Of a DNA stretch of 64,000 nt, positions 54,506 through 62,839 are shown piece by piece. This DNA comes from Halobacillus ihumii (GTDB lineage: Bacteria > Bacillota > Bacilli > Bacillales > Halobacillaceae). The stretch covers positions 4,040,636-4,104,635 of the forward strand of contig NZ_CACVAO010000001.1 in NCBI RefSeq assembly GCF_902726645.1, read 5' to 3'. The notes under the pieces were generated by a model. The model was given only the letters and a program-made list of their open reading frames with translations. It had not been told where the DNA came from and did not search any database. The position numbers and the translations under genes were made by a program. Positions within the stretch are counted from its first letter, which is position 1. Every line of letters starts with the position of its first letter.

Positions 54506-55096
54506 ATGGTTATTAGCCGAATTATTTATAACATTAAGCTTAAAGAAGGAAATTATATAGATGGGGTGTATATAAGGCACTTCGGGGATAAATTATGTTT
54601 TTTGAAGGTAAGAGAAGCTACAAAGAAGGAAACTGACTTTCATACTATGAAAAGGGCAGATGCCAAGAAGAAATATAATTTAAGCAAGAAAAGTATTAGG
54701 AAGGCTATTAGTAAGCAAGAATTTGTTAAAGGTAGAGGTCAAATACCTAATTTAATAATTGAAACCCAGAGGTTATACAAAATTCATAAGCATGATGTAA
54801 GAACTAAACAAGGGGATATACCTAAAGCGAACGTTCGACGGGCATATAAGCAATATAAATATAAGGCTGAACGACAAAAAATGTTTAAGGAACTAAAAGC
54901 CTTACATAAAGAAATCGAAATGAATAAAATGTTAAGTCAGAAAACAACCCATTTAGAAAAAAGAAGAGATGAAATTATGTCTCTATTAAATTTGAAAAAT
55001 GAACGCAATAGAAATAGTGTTCCAATAACTTCCAATAAATATGTACCTCAACGAATGAAGAAGCGAGCATGGCATTATAGAGGAGATCATCAATAA
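54506..55096 (+). CDS. Basic hypothetical protein in the defence cargo
   Basis: This 196-residue, strongly basic, lysine-rich helical protein (KKKYNLSKKSIRKAI, PKANVRRAYKQYKYKAER, ending MKKRAWHYRGDHQ) has no recognised domain. The charge suggests nucleic-acid binding. GTAGGG precedes the ATG; a GTG is directly before it. It stands alone, about 80 bases after the Mrr relic, and is followed by a terminator 230 bases on. It could be part of the defence cargo or a remnant of an earlier insertion. Confidence 0.6.
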   Translation: MVISRIIYNIKLKEGNYIDGVYIRHFGDKLCFLKVREATKKETDFHTMKRADAKKKYNLSKKSIRKAISKQEFVKGRGQIPNLIIETQRLYKIHKHDVRTKQGDIPKANVRRAYKQYKYKAERQKMFKELKALHKEIEMNKMLSQKTTHLEKRRDEIMSLLNLKNERNRNSVPITSNKYVPQRMKKRAWHYRGDHQ

Positions 55097-55741
55097 TTTT
55101 CCATAGTCGTCTCACTTTTTTAACTTCACCCTTAAACTAAATAATATCTACTCCTAGCTTTTTTCGCGACTGGATTTTGACTGGATTCAGTTCATATATC
55201 ATTAATATTTATTATATTGATAAACTGGCTTTCATAAGAAATTGGTAGAAGTATCAGCTTTTATGGAGCTTATTTTTGTGCATTTATGCAGACTAGTGAA
55301 TGGGCGGCGTTTTACCAAACTGATGCTTGAATCATTACGGTTCAAGCTTTTATTATTTTATATATTTATATTCTTGGTCATATATGGATGATTTTTTTCA
55401 TCTTTGTTTAAAAAACCTTTACAATAATACTAAAAGATAGAGCTATTTATATTCAGAGAAATGATTTACATAAAGGAGTCGATGCAAACGGAGGTTACAA
55501 AGAGTATTCATAACTACCTAATTATGAAAAGAGAAGCATTAATAAATGATGGGGTTGTAGTCCCGAAAAATTTTAGTTAGGTTGAGTTTATTGAAGATTA
55601 TCAATTCACTTCCCCAAGTAAGACAGCTGCTGTCGTATAAGGAACAGCTGCTAATGTGTGACCGAATGGAAAAATAAAACGGAAAAACACTTGATCAGTT
55701 GAAGAGAAAAGATCTGTGATAAGAATTGAGGTGGGTATCAC
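55097..55741. other. Intergenic stretch without a supported gene
   Basis: These 645 AT-rich bases hold one terminator (55325-55360) and a doubled GACTGGATT near 55170-55190. A short 32-codon frame at 55482-55580 has GGAG only three bases before its ATG and no recognisable product; I do not call it a gene. Confidence 0.5.
55325..55361 (+). terminator. Intrinsic terminator
   Basis: GCTTGAA pairs with TTCAAGC around TCATTACGG, followed by TTTTATTATTTTA. It probably ends the transcript of the basic hypothetical gene. Confidence 0.7.
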
Positions 55742-56884
55742 GTGAGTTCTAACGTTGATTTACATGAGGCTTTTAAATACATATTAGAAGAATATCACTC
55801 GGCAAAGACAGAACAATTAAAAGAACATCCGATGGGATATCATGTTCGACAACAATTGACAAATAAACTGAAGGAAGCTGCAAATCTAAGTTCAGAAGAG
55901 TATTTGGTAACTGGATCCGTTGGACAAGGACAGTGGGCAGAAGTTCCTTGGATAGGCGTCTTCTTAAAACATATTACTACTACGGCTACCAAGGGATATG
56001 ACGTTGTTTATCTGTTTCAAAAGGATATGAACGGTGTTTATGTAAGTTTAAATCAAGGTTGGACTTATTTCAAAGAAAAGTATGGAAATAAACAGGGTGG
56101 AAGAAAAATTAAAACTGTAGCAACTACTATTCGTAGAAATTTACATATGGTGCCGGATCGATTGAACTTACCACTAATTGATTTAAAAGGCGAGGGTCCT
56201 TTAAGTAGGGGGTATGAGAGAGGACACATTGTCGGTCGTTTTTACCCAAGAGAGGCTTTACCAAATTCAGAAGAAATCATTCAAGATCTGCATGATTTAA
56301 TAGTTGTATATCGAGAAGTGGAAGCACTTATTGGGGAAAGGTCCATTGATCAGTTTAATGATTTTTTACTTTTAAGTGAAGAGGGGCAGTTTGTCGAAGG
56401 AAAGAAAGATGATACTTATCAAGAAAAGATCCAACAATATTTAGTGGCAGATGAAGGTAAAGTTAGCCAGGAAGATACTGGAATGCCTATACCAAGACCG
56501 GAGCCAGTAGTAAATCAAAGTGGAGAGGTCAGTTGGCCAAGAAACGCAGCCATTGCTGCTGAGGCCATACGACGAGCTCATTACCAATGTGAGCTTGCAC
56601 CTTCTATACCGGCTTTTACTTCTAAACATACTGGCCAACCTTTTATGGAAGCACATCACTTGGTCCCTATGCACCTACAAAGTTACTTCGAGGTAAGTCT
56701 AGATCGAGCTGAGAATATTGTTTGTCTATCACCCTATGCTCACCGTTTAGTGCACCATGCATTAGATATAGAGCGGGAAATAGCTTTGAAGAAATTGTTT
56801 CAAGAAAGAATGGAAGGTTTAAAACAAGTGGGAATATACATCTCCTTTGATGAATTAAAAGAAGCTTATCAAATTAATAGCTAA
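55742..56884 (+). CDS. Type IV restriction-like protein: MrcB N-terminal (DUF3578) plus HNH nuclease
   Basis: The 380-residue protein has an N-terminal MrcB-like domain (YLVTGSVGQGQWAEVPWIGVF, GYDVVYLFQKDMNGVYVSLNQ) that in this family reads modified bases. It has a C-terminal HNH nuclease with EAHHLVPM and ENIVCLSPYAHRLVHHAL. The layout matches McrA-type enzymes that cut modified DNA. It may complement BREX against phages whose modified DNA escapes methylation sensing. The start is GTG 55742 after GAGGTGGG. Confidence 0.87.
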   Translation: MSSNVDLHEAFKYILEEYHSAKTEQLKEHPMGYHVRQQLTNKLKEAANLSSEEYLVTGSVGQGQWAEVPWIGVFLKHITTTATKGYDVVYLFQKDMNGVYVSLNQGWTYFKEKYGNKQGGRKIKTVATTIRRNLHMVPDRLNLPLIDLKGEGPLSRGYERGHIVGRFYPREALPNSEEIIQDLHDLIVVYREVEALIGERSIDQFNDFLLLSEEGQFVEGKKDDTYQEKIQQYLVADEGKVSQEDTGMPIPRPEPVVNQSGEVSWPRNAAIAAEAIRRAHYQCELAPSIPAFTSKHTGQPFMEAHHLVPMHLQSYFEVSLDRAENIVCLSPYAHRLVHHALDIEREIALKKLFQERMEGLKQVGIYISFDELKEAYQINS

Positions 56885-56960
56885 TCACGTTATTGACCTG
56901 GCTCACTTTACCCAATCACTGCGATGACTCTGCAGGGGGAGGTAAAGAGAGTTAAGTGGA

Positions 56961-57121
56961 GGGAGTTTGCTAATAAGTATCACCGACTAATGAGTAAAGA
57001 ATTATCAAAAATTGATTTACCTACTAATAAAGACTGGAATATAGAGATTAGGAAACAAAAGGAGTTAGTAAAAGAAAAGTTAAGTGAGAAGAAATTTATA
57101 GGACTTTCAGCAAGGATATAA
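56961..57121 (+). pseudogene. Relic of the Toprim gene 3' end (duplicate)
   Basis: The frame encodes EFANKYHRLMSKELSKIDLP and TNKDWNIEIRKQKE, closely matching the C-terminus of the Toprim protein (EFAKKYHRLMPKGVSRIDLP, TNKDWNIEMRKKK). On the DNA, 56961-57060 aligns with 39041-39140 at a constant offset of 17920 bases, with 85 identities in 100 by hand count. Upstream of 56961 similarity stops. It is not a functional gene. Its position just beyond the defence genes marks one edge of the cargo. Confidence 0.8.
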
Positions 57122-57301
57122 GTTTAAGTTAATCATTCTGCATTGGTAAATTATTTTCTATGAGAAAAAACTAAAGAAGCAATTGACTAAGAATCCTGCC
57201 CAACATTATGTTATTAATGAGTATTTTTAAGCTTAAACGATTGATGGCATTCCATATTGGATGTTCCATGAATTATGTAAGTTTGTATTCTAACTACTTA
57301 A

Positions 57302-58013
57302 AGGAGATCTTTTTAATTATAGCATTTACTAGAAATACCGGAATCAATCACTAATGCACGTGAGGGCATTCTATGATTATCTTGTAGACCTGGGAGTCGT
57401 CCCGGACAATCCTTTCAGTCAACAGGGACTAGTTACTGAACAAAAGAAAACACCTAAATGGTTAAGTCGATTAGACCAAAATAAGCTAATCAGAATGGTC
57501 AGGAAACATGGCAATACAAAAGAGTTATCTATTATTGAAGTATTGCTTCATACTGGTCTTCGTGTTCAGGAACTATGTGACCTACGGTTAAAAGGTATTG
57601 AAATGTCAGACCGTAAAAGGAACACTATTCATTCAAAACGGTAAATTAGACAGACAGAGAACAGTTCCTTTAAGTAGATCAGCAAGAAAGTCAATCACCA
57701 GGTATATAGAAGAGTATCAACCTGAAGGAACTTATCTATTTGAATCTCAAAGAAGCCCTCAAATGAACTGCAGGGCAGTACAGCATATTATTTCAAAGTA
57801 TAAGAAACTAACAGGACTTGAACTGACAGCACACTCACTAAGACACACTTCGGTCATGAGTTAGTAAACAATGGAGTGAGCATTGATAAGGTTGCTATCA
57901 TCATGGGGCATATGACCAATTCTGGAGAACCAAACATTCAACAAACGATTCAGTACACCAGACCAGGACAAGAATACCTTCAGGGAGCAGTTGAAACCAC
58001 AAGCTGGATTTGA
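57302..58013 (+). pseudogene. Decayed tyrosine recombinase (XerC/D-like)
   Basis: Three consecutive pieces in different frames read as one recombinase. First comes MHVRAFYDYLVDLGVVPDNP to GLRVQELCDLRLKGIEMSDR (57354-57644). Then TLFIQNGKLDRQRTVPLSRS to LTAHSLRHT, with the HxxR motif. Last is HELVNNGVSIDKVAIIMGHM to YTRPGQEYLQGAVETTSWI, ending at the TGA at 58011. At least two frameshifts separate them, and the N-terminus is broken by a further shift or stop before 57354. It is a separate enzyme from the integrase at 16507, and likely a leftover of the cargo's own mobility. Confidence 0.75.
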
Positions 58014-58208
58014 TAATACCCGTGGTTCAAGATTAGTCTGTAAAGCAAAAAAGGTTTACCTTTATCAATTTTTACACAATATTTGAAATCCTAGGAGTCA
58101 CACACACAATTTTATTATCTGATACCTTCCAGAAATTCTTCCCATCCAGGACTCGCTTTTTTGTCCTAGACGGGGAGTTTTTCTGTATTATCAAAGTGAA
58201 TTTCGTAT

Positions 58209-58955
58209 TTAAGATTTATTTTGTTTTTTGAAGTGTTTTTCCAAAGAACTGTACTTCTTAAATTCATATATATTCTTAAGAGTTTGTTCAATTATTTCTA
58301 TACCATCAAGCATTATCTTACGAGTTGGATTTATTAAATCGTGGACTGTTTGATTTCCAAACTTTCTAATTAAATGTAAAATCTTAGTTTGATCTTCTGT
58401 GAGTATGCCGCTCTCTTCGAGACCGTTTATCTTGCCATTAAGGTTGTCACTTCTAACTTCAGTTCCATCCTTCTTAATTATTTTAATCCCCTTCTCATCT
58501 AAAACATAGCCATCATTAATTGAAAGGTCATTGCAAATTCCTTCAATAATCATTCTTAATCCAGCAGCTGATAGTAAATAATAATTAAGCTCAAAGTTAG
58601 CTACTACTTGATTATATAAAGTATCTAATAACTCAGGTAAATGCTTGAAATTAACCATATTATATTTCTCTTTTTCTTTTAATGGTTCAGGAGGGTAGAC
58701 CTCAATATCATCTAAAGGTATATATTCATTAGAGGAGGGTATATAATAATGCATGTTTGAATCGTCATATTCTTTTATGAAATTATTAGTATCACAACCT
58801 CTACATTGACCAATCATATAATCTTCTTGCCAGCTAAAGCCTACATCATGTAACTCTTCTCCTATTGAATGAATAAGGATAATATCGTGATGTGTTTCCA
58901 ATTTACATTTTCGACAATATACTTTTTTTCGAAATTTACAATTTATCTTATTCAT
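58209..58955 (-). CDS. Zinc-ribbon plus DUF4145-like protein
   Basis: The 248-residue protein has an N-terminal zinc-ribbon (CRKC at about 14-17, then CRGC at about 51-54) and a C-terminal helical DUF4145-like domain (YYLLSAAGLRMIIEGICNDL, LRSDN-like linker, ILHLIRKFGNQTVHDL). DUF4145 domains occur in restriction and other defence proteins and in HEPN-like contexts; function is not established here. It is read leftward directly after the split coiled-coil gene, 28 bases away, suggesting a two-gene operon. Confidence 0.72.
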   Translation of the reverse strand: MNKINCKFRKKVYCRKCKLETHHDIILIHSIGEELHDVGFSWQEDYMIGQCRGCDTNNFIKEYDDSNMHYYIPSSNEYIPLDDIEVYPPEPLKEKEKYNMVNFKHLPELLDTLYNQVVANFELNYYLLSAAGLRMIIEGICNDLSINDGYVLDEKGIKIIKKDGTEVRSDNLNGKINGLEESGILTEDQTKILHLIRKFGNQTVHDLINPTRKIMLDGIEIIEQTLKNIYEFKKYSSLEKHFKKQNKS

Positions 58956-58983
58956 ATAACCATACTCCTAATTTATTTTATTA

Positions 58984-59151
58984 TCATTTGTTTAGTTGTT
59001 CAGCTAAAGATTTCAAGTTCTCGAAGTTTCCTCTAGCAAAAGGATTATTATAAGTTTCTATTCGATATATTGAATCAGGGTCACTAAACATATCGTTTAT
59101 AATATTTAACTGACGTTCTATTTTCTCTTTTAACACATTTGTAGACGTCAA
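58984..59151 (-). pseudogene. C-terminal fragment of a coiled-coil protein split by IS21
   Basis: On the minus strand this reads STNVLKEKIERQLNIINDMF and on to ARGNFENLKSLAEQLNK with a TGA at 58984-58986. Joined to the fragment at 61601-62649 after removing the IS and one GTCAA copy, the frame is continuous (NARIKLT-STNVLKEK), giving a protein of about 403 residues. Without a start of its own it is not expected to be made. Confidence 0.8.
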
Positions 59152-59195
59152 GTTGAATTTTACACTTTTTGCTCGTTTCCCTTTTACACTTCTGC

Positions 59196-59951
59196 TTAAA
59201 AGATGCTTTTTCTGTTTTTCATACGATAACTTTCCTCATTCTCTCCGCCCTGTATAACTTCCACACGATGGAGTAAACGATCTAAAATCGCTGTCGTAAT
59301 CCCCTGATCACCAATCAGATTCCCCCATTCCTCTGGACTTTTATTTGAGGTTAAGATGATCGAACTTCGTTCGTATAAATGGTTAATCAAATGGAAAAAC
59401 AGATTTGCCTCTCGCTGATCCATCGCCATGTACATCAAATCATCAATAATCACAAGGTCAGCGTTTCTCATTCGTTTCAGTTGTACCTTTGATTTGTTCA
59501 GATATTCTTCCGTCTTTAAGAGCTGTACAAGCTCACCCATTGTAGCGAAGTAAACGTTGAATCCTCTGGAAACAGCTTCGAGACCCAGTCCAATTGCGAT
59601 GTACGTTTTCCCAATGCCAGGTGGCCCAAGAATAATTAGGTTATACTGCTGTTCCAGCCAGCTTAATTCTCTGAGTTGTGTTAGCTGGCGGGCAGTCAGC
59701 ACGTTTTGACCATTCAGTTCAAACTCATCTAATGACTTCACGAAAGGGAATCGTGCCCATTTCATTCTTTTTTCAAAGCTTTTGGCTTCCCGTTTTGCTA
59801 GTTCATATCGCGTAATAGATTCTAAGAATTCTAAGTAGGTCCATGAAGATTTTTCAGCTTCGCGAAGAAGCTGTGGAAGCTCCTCCGCAGTTTCTGATAG
59901 ACGTAACTGACGAAATTGATCTTGTAATTCATTCACGGTCTTCTTCATCAT
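59196..59951 (-). CDS. istB: IS21 helper ATPase IstB
   Basis: IstB is the AAA+ regulator of IS21 transposition, related to DnaC. The 251-residue product has Walker A LGPPGIGKTY, Walker B LVIIDDLMYM and sensor region SSIILTSNKSPEEW, then LDRLLHR. Its start overlaps the istA stop (ATGA). It looks intact, so the element may be active. Confidence 0.95.
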   Translation of the reverse strand: MMKKTVNELQDQFRQLRLSETAEELPQLLREAEKSSWTYLEFLESITRYELAKREAKSFEKRMKWARFPFVKSLDEFELNGQNVLTARQLTQLRELSWLEQQYNLIILGPPGIGKTYIAIGLGLEAVSRGFNVYFATMGELVQLLKTEEYLNKSKVQLKRMRNADLVIIDDLMYMAMDQREANLFFHLINHLYERSSIILTSNKSPEEWGNLIGDQGITTAILDRLLHRVEVIQGGENEESYRMKNRKSIF

Positions 59952-61507
59952 GATAGACCTCCTAATATGCTGGTATAAGCATTTATAGAACGGGTAGAGG
60001 TCTTAATGTGACTATATTTTGCGGGATAGGTATAAAAGGATTTTGCCTCTTTTACCGGCTCATGAGGCAATCTATTAATGTGCTTGGCCATATCACGAAA
60101 GTCATTTGCACTAAACAGCTTTTCTCTCATACACTTGGTCAATACGGTCTCGATTACCGTTGGATACTGTTTGATGACCTGATGAATGATCGCAAACTGG
60201 TCTCGACGATACCTTGGGTATCTTTGGCTGATCTCATCAAAGTAACCAGATGCCTGTGTTTTATTTTCAAAAAAGGAGATCAAACGTCGTTTAAACTCTT
60301 CAACACCTTTGGATCGATCACGGATATGATTGCGATTTTGAATGAGTTTCCCTTTTTCTAAGCTGATAACGTGTTCCGCAATGATTTCACTTTCTGCTTC
60401 TTTTCGAATCACGAGCGTCGGTGGTTCTTCACCTGTAACTTCAATCAAAACATGGTTATCAGCGTTTGTTTGATAAGTCCCGAGAGGGACGGAATATCGA
60501 TTGGACTTATACCGGATTGTATTGTCCTTGCTTACACTTCTTGTTATACTTTGATTATTGGTACTTTCATATGAAAGTAGGGAAGAGACTGGCTTTAAGT
60601 GTTGCTTTTCGACGAGAAACACTTCAGCTGGTCTTTTTTTTGTTGTCTGATGAACTTGATAATTTCCGGTACGCATTAGCCATTGTAGCCCCCGCTGATT
60701 CCAATCCTCTATATCACTGAACACTCGACTGTCTGCGAAATTACCTTTTATGTACTTCACTACATTTTCAATCATACCTTTAGACTCCGGATCAGCTCTT
60801 CTGCACAAATGAACCTTAAACTTACGTTCATTCCCATAACTTTGAAACTCAGCTGTTAAAAGAAGCTGTCCTGCATTTTCACTCACTGTAATTAAGTGAT
60901 CCTGATCGTATACGATTTCTTCTGGACATCCTCCATAGAATTGAAATGCATTTTCATGACATCGGATCGCATCCCTCGTGGTAAATGGCCTTGTTTGCCA
61001 TTCCATATACTTCTGTCTGGAGTGAGCGAGGACAAACGCAATGAAATACAACTTGATCTCTTTGCTCTCCGTTGTCTTCTGTTTTGTTTCACCCCAGTCT
61101 ACCTGAAGTTGTTTCCCCATTGGTTGTTCAGGTATTGCTTCGTATTGGCGAACCGTTACCTTCTTCTCAATCTGGTAGAATTCCCTGATATCTTTAACAT
61201 ATGATCTCACCGTACTTCCACCGACCGCCAGGTTCGGGTATCTCTCTAGAAGCCAATCATGTATTTGTGCAGCACTCAAGTGAGGGTATTCTTCTAACCA
61301 GGCAAGGATCCAGTCTTTGTAGCTGTCTAATTTCTTTTTCTTCCCAATAGGCAGTTCTGTATAAGCTTTTGCTTCATCAAAAGTCATCTCTAAATATTTA
61401 TAGACAGTTGGTCTTGAGATCTTAAGCTCCTTAGCGATTTGTGCTACTTTAAACTTCCGTTTATATAGGTCCTTAATTTTTAAATACAACACTAATTTCT
61501 CCTCCAA
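59948..61507 (-). CDS. istA: IS21 transposase IstA
   Basis: The 519-residue DDE transposase has an N-terminal helix-turn-helix (FKVAQIAKELKISRPTVYKY) and a catalytic core with aspartates in QVDWGETKQ and EIVYDQDHL and the glutamate in SKGMIENVVKYIKGNF. The C-terminal domain is basic. GGAGG precedes the ATG. No frame break is seen. Confidence 0.95.
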   Translation of the reverse strand: MEEKLVLYLKIKDLYKRKFKVAQIAKELKISRPTVYKYLEMTFDEAKAYTELPIGKKKKLDSYKDWILAWLEEYPHLSAAQIHDWLLERYPNLAVGGSTVRSYVKDIREFYQIEKKVTVRQYEAIPEQPMGKQLQVDWGETKQKTTESKEIKLYFIAFVLAHSRQKYMEWQTRPFTTRDAIRCHENAFQFYGGCPEEIVYDQDHLITVSENAGQLLLTAEFQSYGNERKFKVHLCRRADPESKGMIENVVKYIKGNFADSRVFSDIEDWNQRGLQWLMRTGNYQVHQTTKKRPAEVFLVEKQHLKPVSSLLSYESTNNQSITRSVSKDNTIRYKSNRYSVPLGTYQTNADNHVLIEVTGEEPPTLVIRKEAESEIIAEHVISLEKGKLIQNRNHIRDRSKGVEEFKRRLISFFENKTQASGYFDEISQRYPRYRRDQFAIIHQVIKQYPTVIETVLTKCMREKLFSANDFRDMAKHINRLPHEPVKEAKSFYTYPAKYSHIKTSTRSINAYTSILGGLS

Positions 61508-61600
61508 AATCCTAACCCCCAGTAAAATAACGTCACCAACTATTTTACTAAAGTATTAGGTTGATAGAGCAAAAGTGTAAAATCCTATCAAGCGAAAACT

Positions 61601-62649
61601 GTCAACTTTATTCTAGCGTTTACAACATTTACATCTTCTTGTTGCTTTATTACCTTTTCTTCAAGCTCATTTACTTCTTCTTCTCTTTGTTCTATTCTTT
61701 CCTTTAAATCCTTTATTTCTTTTGACTGAGTAACAAAATTGCTTATTTTTTCCCACTGATAATCATTCATGTGTTTTGGTTTTTCATCCGGTAATCGGTT
61801 AAAAACAATAGCATCTGATATAACATCTATTTGCTCCGTAACATCTTTTTGTTTGTCATCGACTGAGGTGATTCTTTCCACGATTTCTTTTAAGGTATTA
61901 TAGTGATTTTCCTTCATCCATTCGGGTTTGACTGGAAGATTGCTTGCTTTTAATTTCGAATAGGTTAATATATTTGATATAAATTTATAATATTCAATAT
62001 TGTAAGCAATATTATAAAGAGAATCTTTGCTTTCAAATAAAGAAGCACTTCTTTGGTGTATTATATCTTCATACTTATTATAAACTTCTAAAGGCTGACT
62101 AAATGATTTGTACATTTCTATTAATAAATACATATGTTGCAAATCACCTAGGTGGTTTGTGTATTTTTTCCAGTCTCCTTCAATGACAAAACTAGGTTTT
62201 TTCTCAGATAAACATTTATTAATACTATCAAGAATAAAATGATATTCATTCATTTTATATTCAACAAAACTTTTACTTATCTTTTTGTGTATTTCTAAGC
62301 TTAGGGAATCAGGAAAGTTCTCTAGACTATCATAAATACTACTATAAAATGTAAGTTGTTGTTCTTGTCCGTAAGTCTCCACTGCAGAATATTGAATCTT
62401 AGTTTTTAATACTTTAATTGCGTCTTCTGTTAATTTTCGCCAGCTATCTTCACTGAAATGGTTAGGTTTCTTACTTTTTATTATAAAAAAAGAGTTTAAC
62501 TTTTCAGCTTTTAAATCATATGAAAGTTCCAAGTCATCCTTGAACTTCTTTGCAATAAAATTCTTTAGAAGTTGAACCCATTGCTTAACACTCATATAAA
62601 GTGGTTTCTTTTTATAAATAAGGTCAATGTTATCTGAACCATATAGCAT
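61601..62649 (-). pseudogene. N-terminal fragment of a coiled-coil protein split by IS21
   Basis: The open frame runs leftward from 62649 and ends artificially inside the IS at 61588 (last native residues ...NARIKLT). About 350 native residues: a helical protein with MSVKQWVQLLKNFIAKKF and PKHMNDYQWEKISNFVTQ and a C-terminal coiled coil (IKDLKERIEQREEEVNELEE). Two similar words, KKPLYMSVKQW and EKPKHMNDYQW, hint at an internal repeat of a short KP-x-M-x3-QW unit; KKPNHFSEDSW and VKPEWMKENHY are looser copies. No family recognised. No strong ribosome site is seen before the ATG. Confidence 0.7.
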
Positions 62650-62839
62650 TAACTTATTGATTTTATGATTAATGGTAATTTCTCTAAAATAATATAAAAT
62701 CAGACACTAGCGTTGCATTAATATAGTCCAAAAATTCAGTAATCTCATATTTAGCTGTTAAAGTAAAAAAAGAGAACATCCACCTAAACAGGCGATTCTA
62801 TCCATTTGGTATTTTTATACAGTTAAACTTGAGACAACA

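Larger units (their letters stand above)
59152..61600 (-). mobile_element. IS21-family insertion sequence
   Basis: The element is 2449 bases long with istA and istB on the minus strand. Flanking copies of GTCAA (59147-59151 and 61601-61605) look like the target duplication. Inside both ends is the subterminal repeat TTTTACACTTT(T)TGCTC (near 59158 and, inverted, near 61568), and an extra copy TTTTACACTTCTGC lies further in on the left. Multiple subterminal repeats are typical of the family. The exact terminal bases could shift by one or two. Confidence 0.85.

Noticed and set aside
55482..55580. 32-codon small gene
   Set aside because: The ribosome site is too close to the ATG and the product has no recognisable feature; probably chance or a remnant.
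59948..59951. Programmed frameshift between istA and istB
   Set aside because: The genes simply overlap as ATGA with istB having its own start and a GGAGG nearby, which is normal for IS21.
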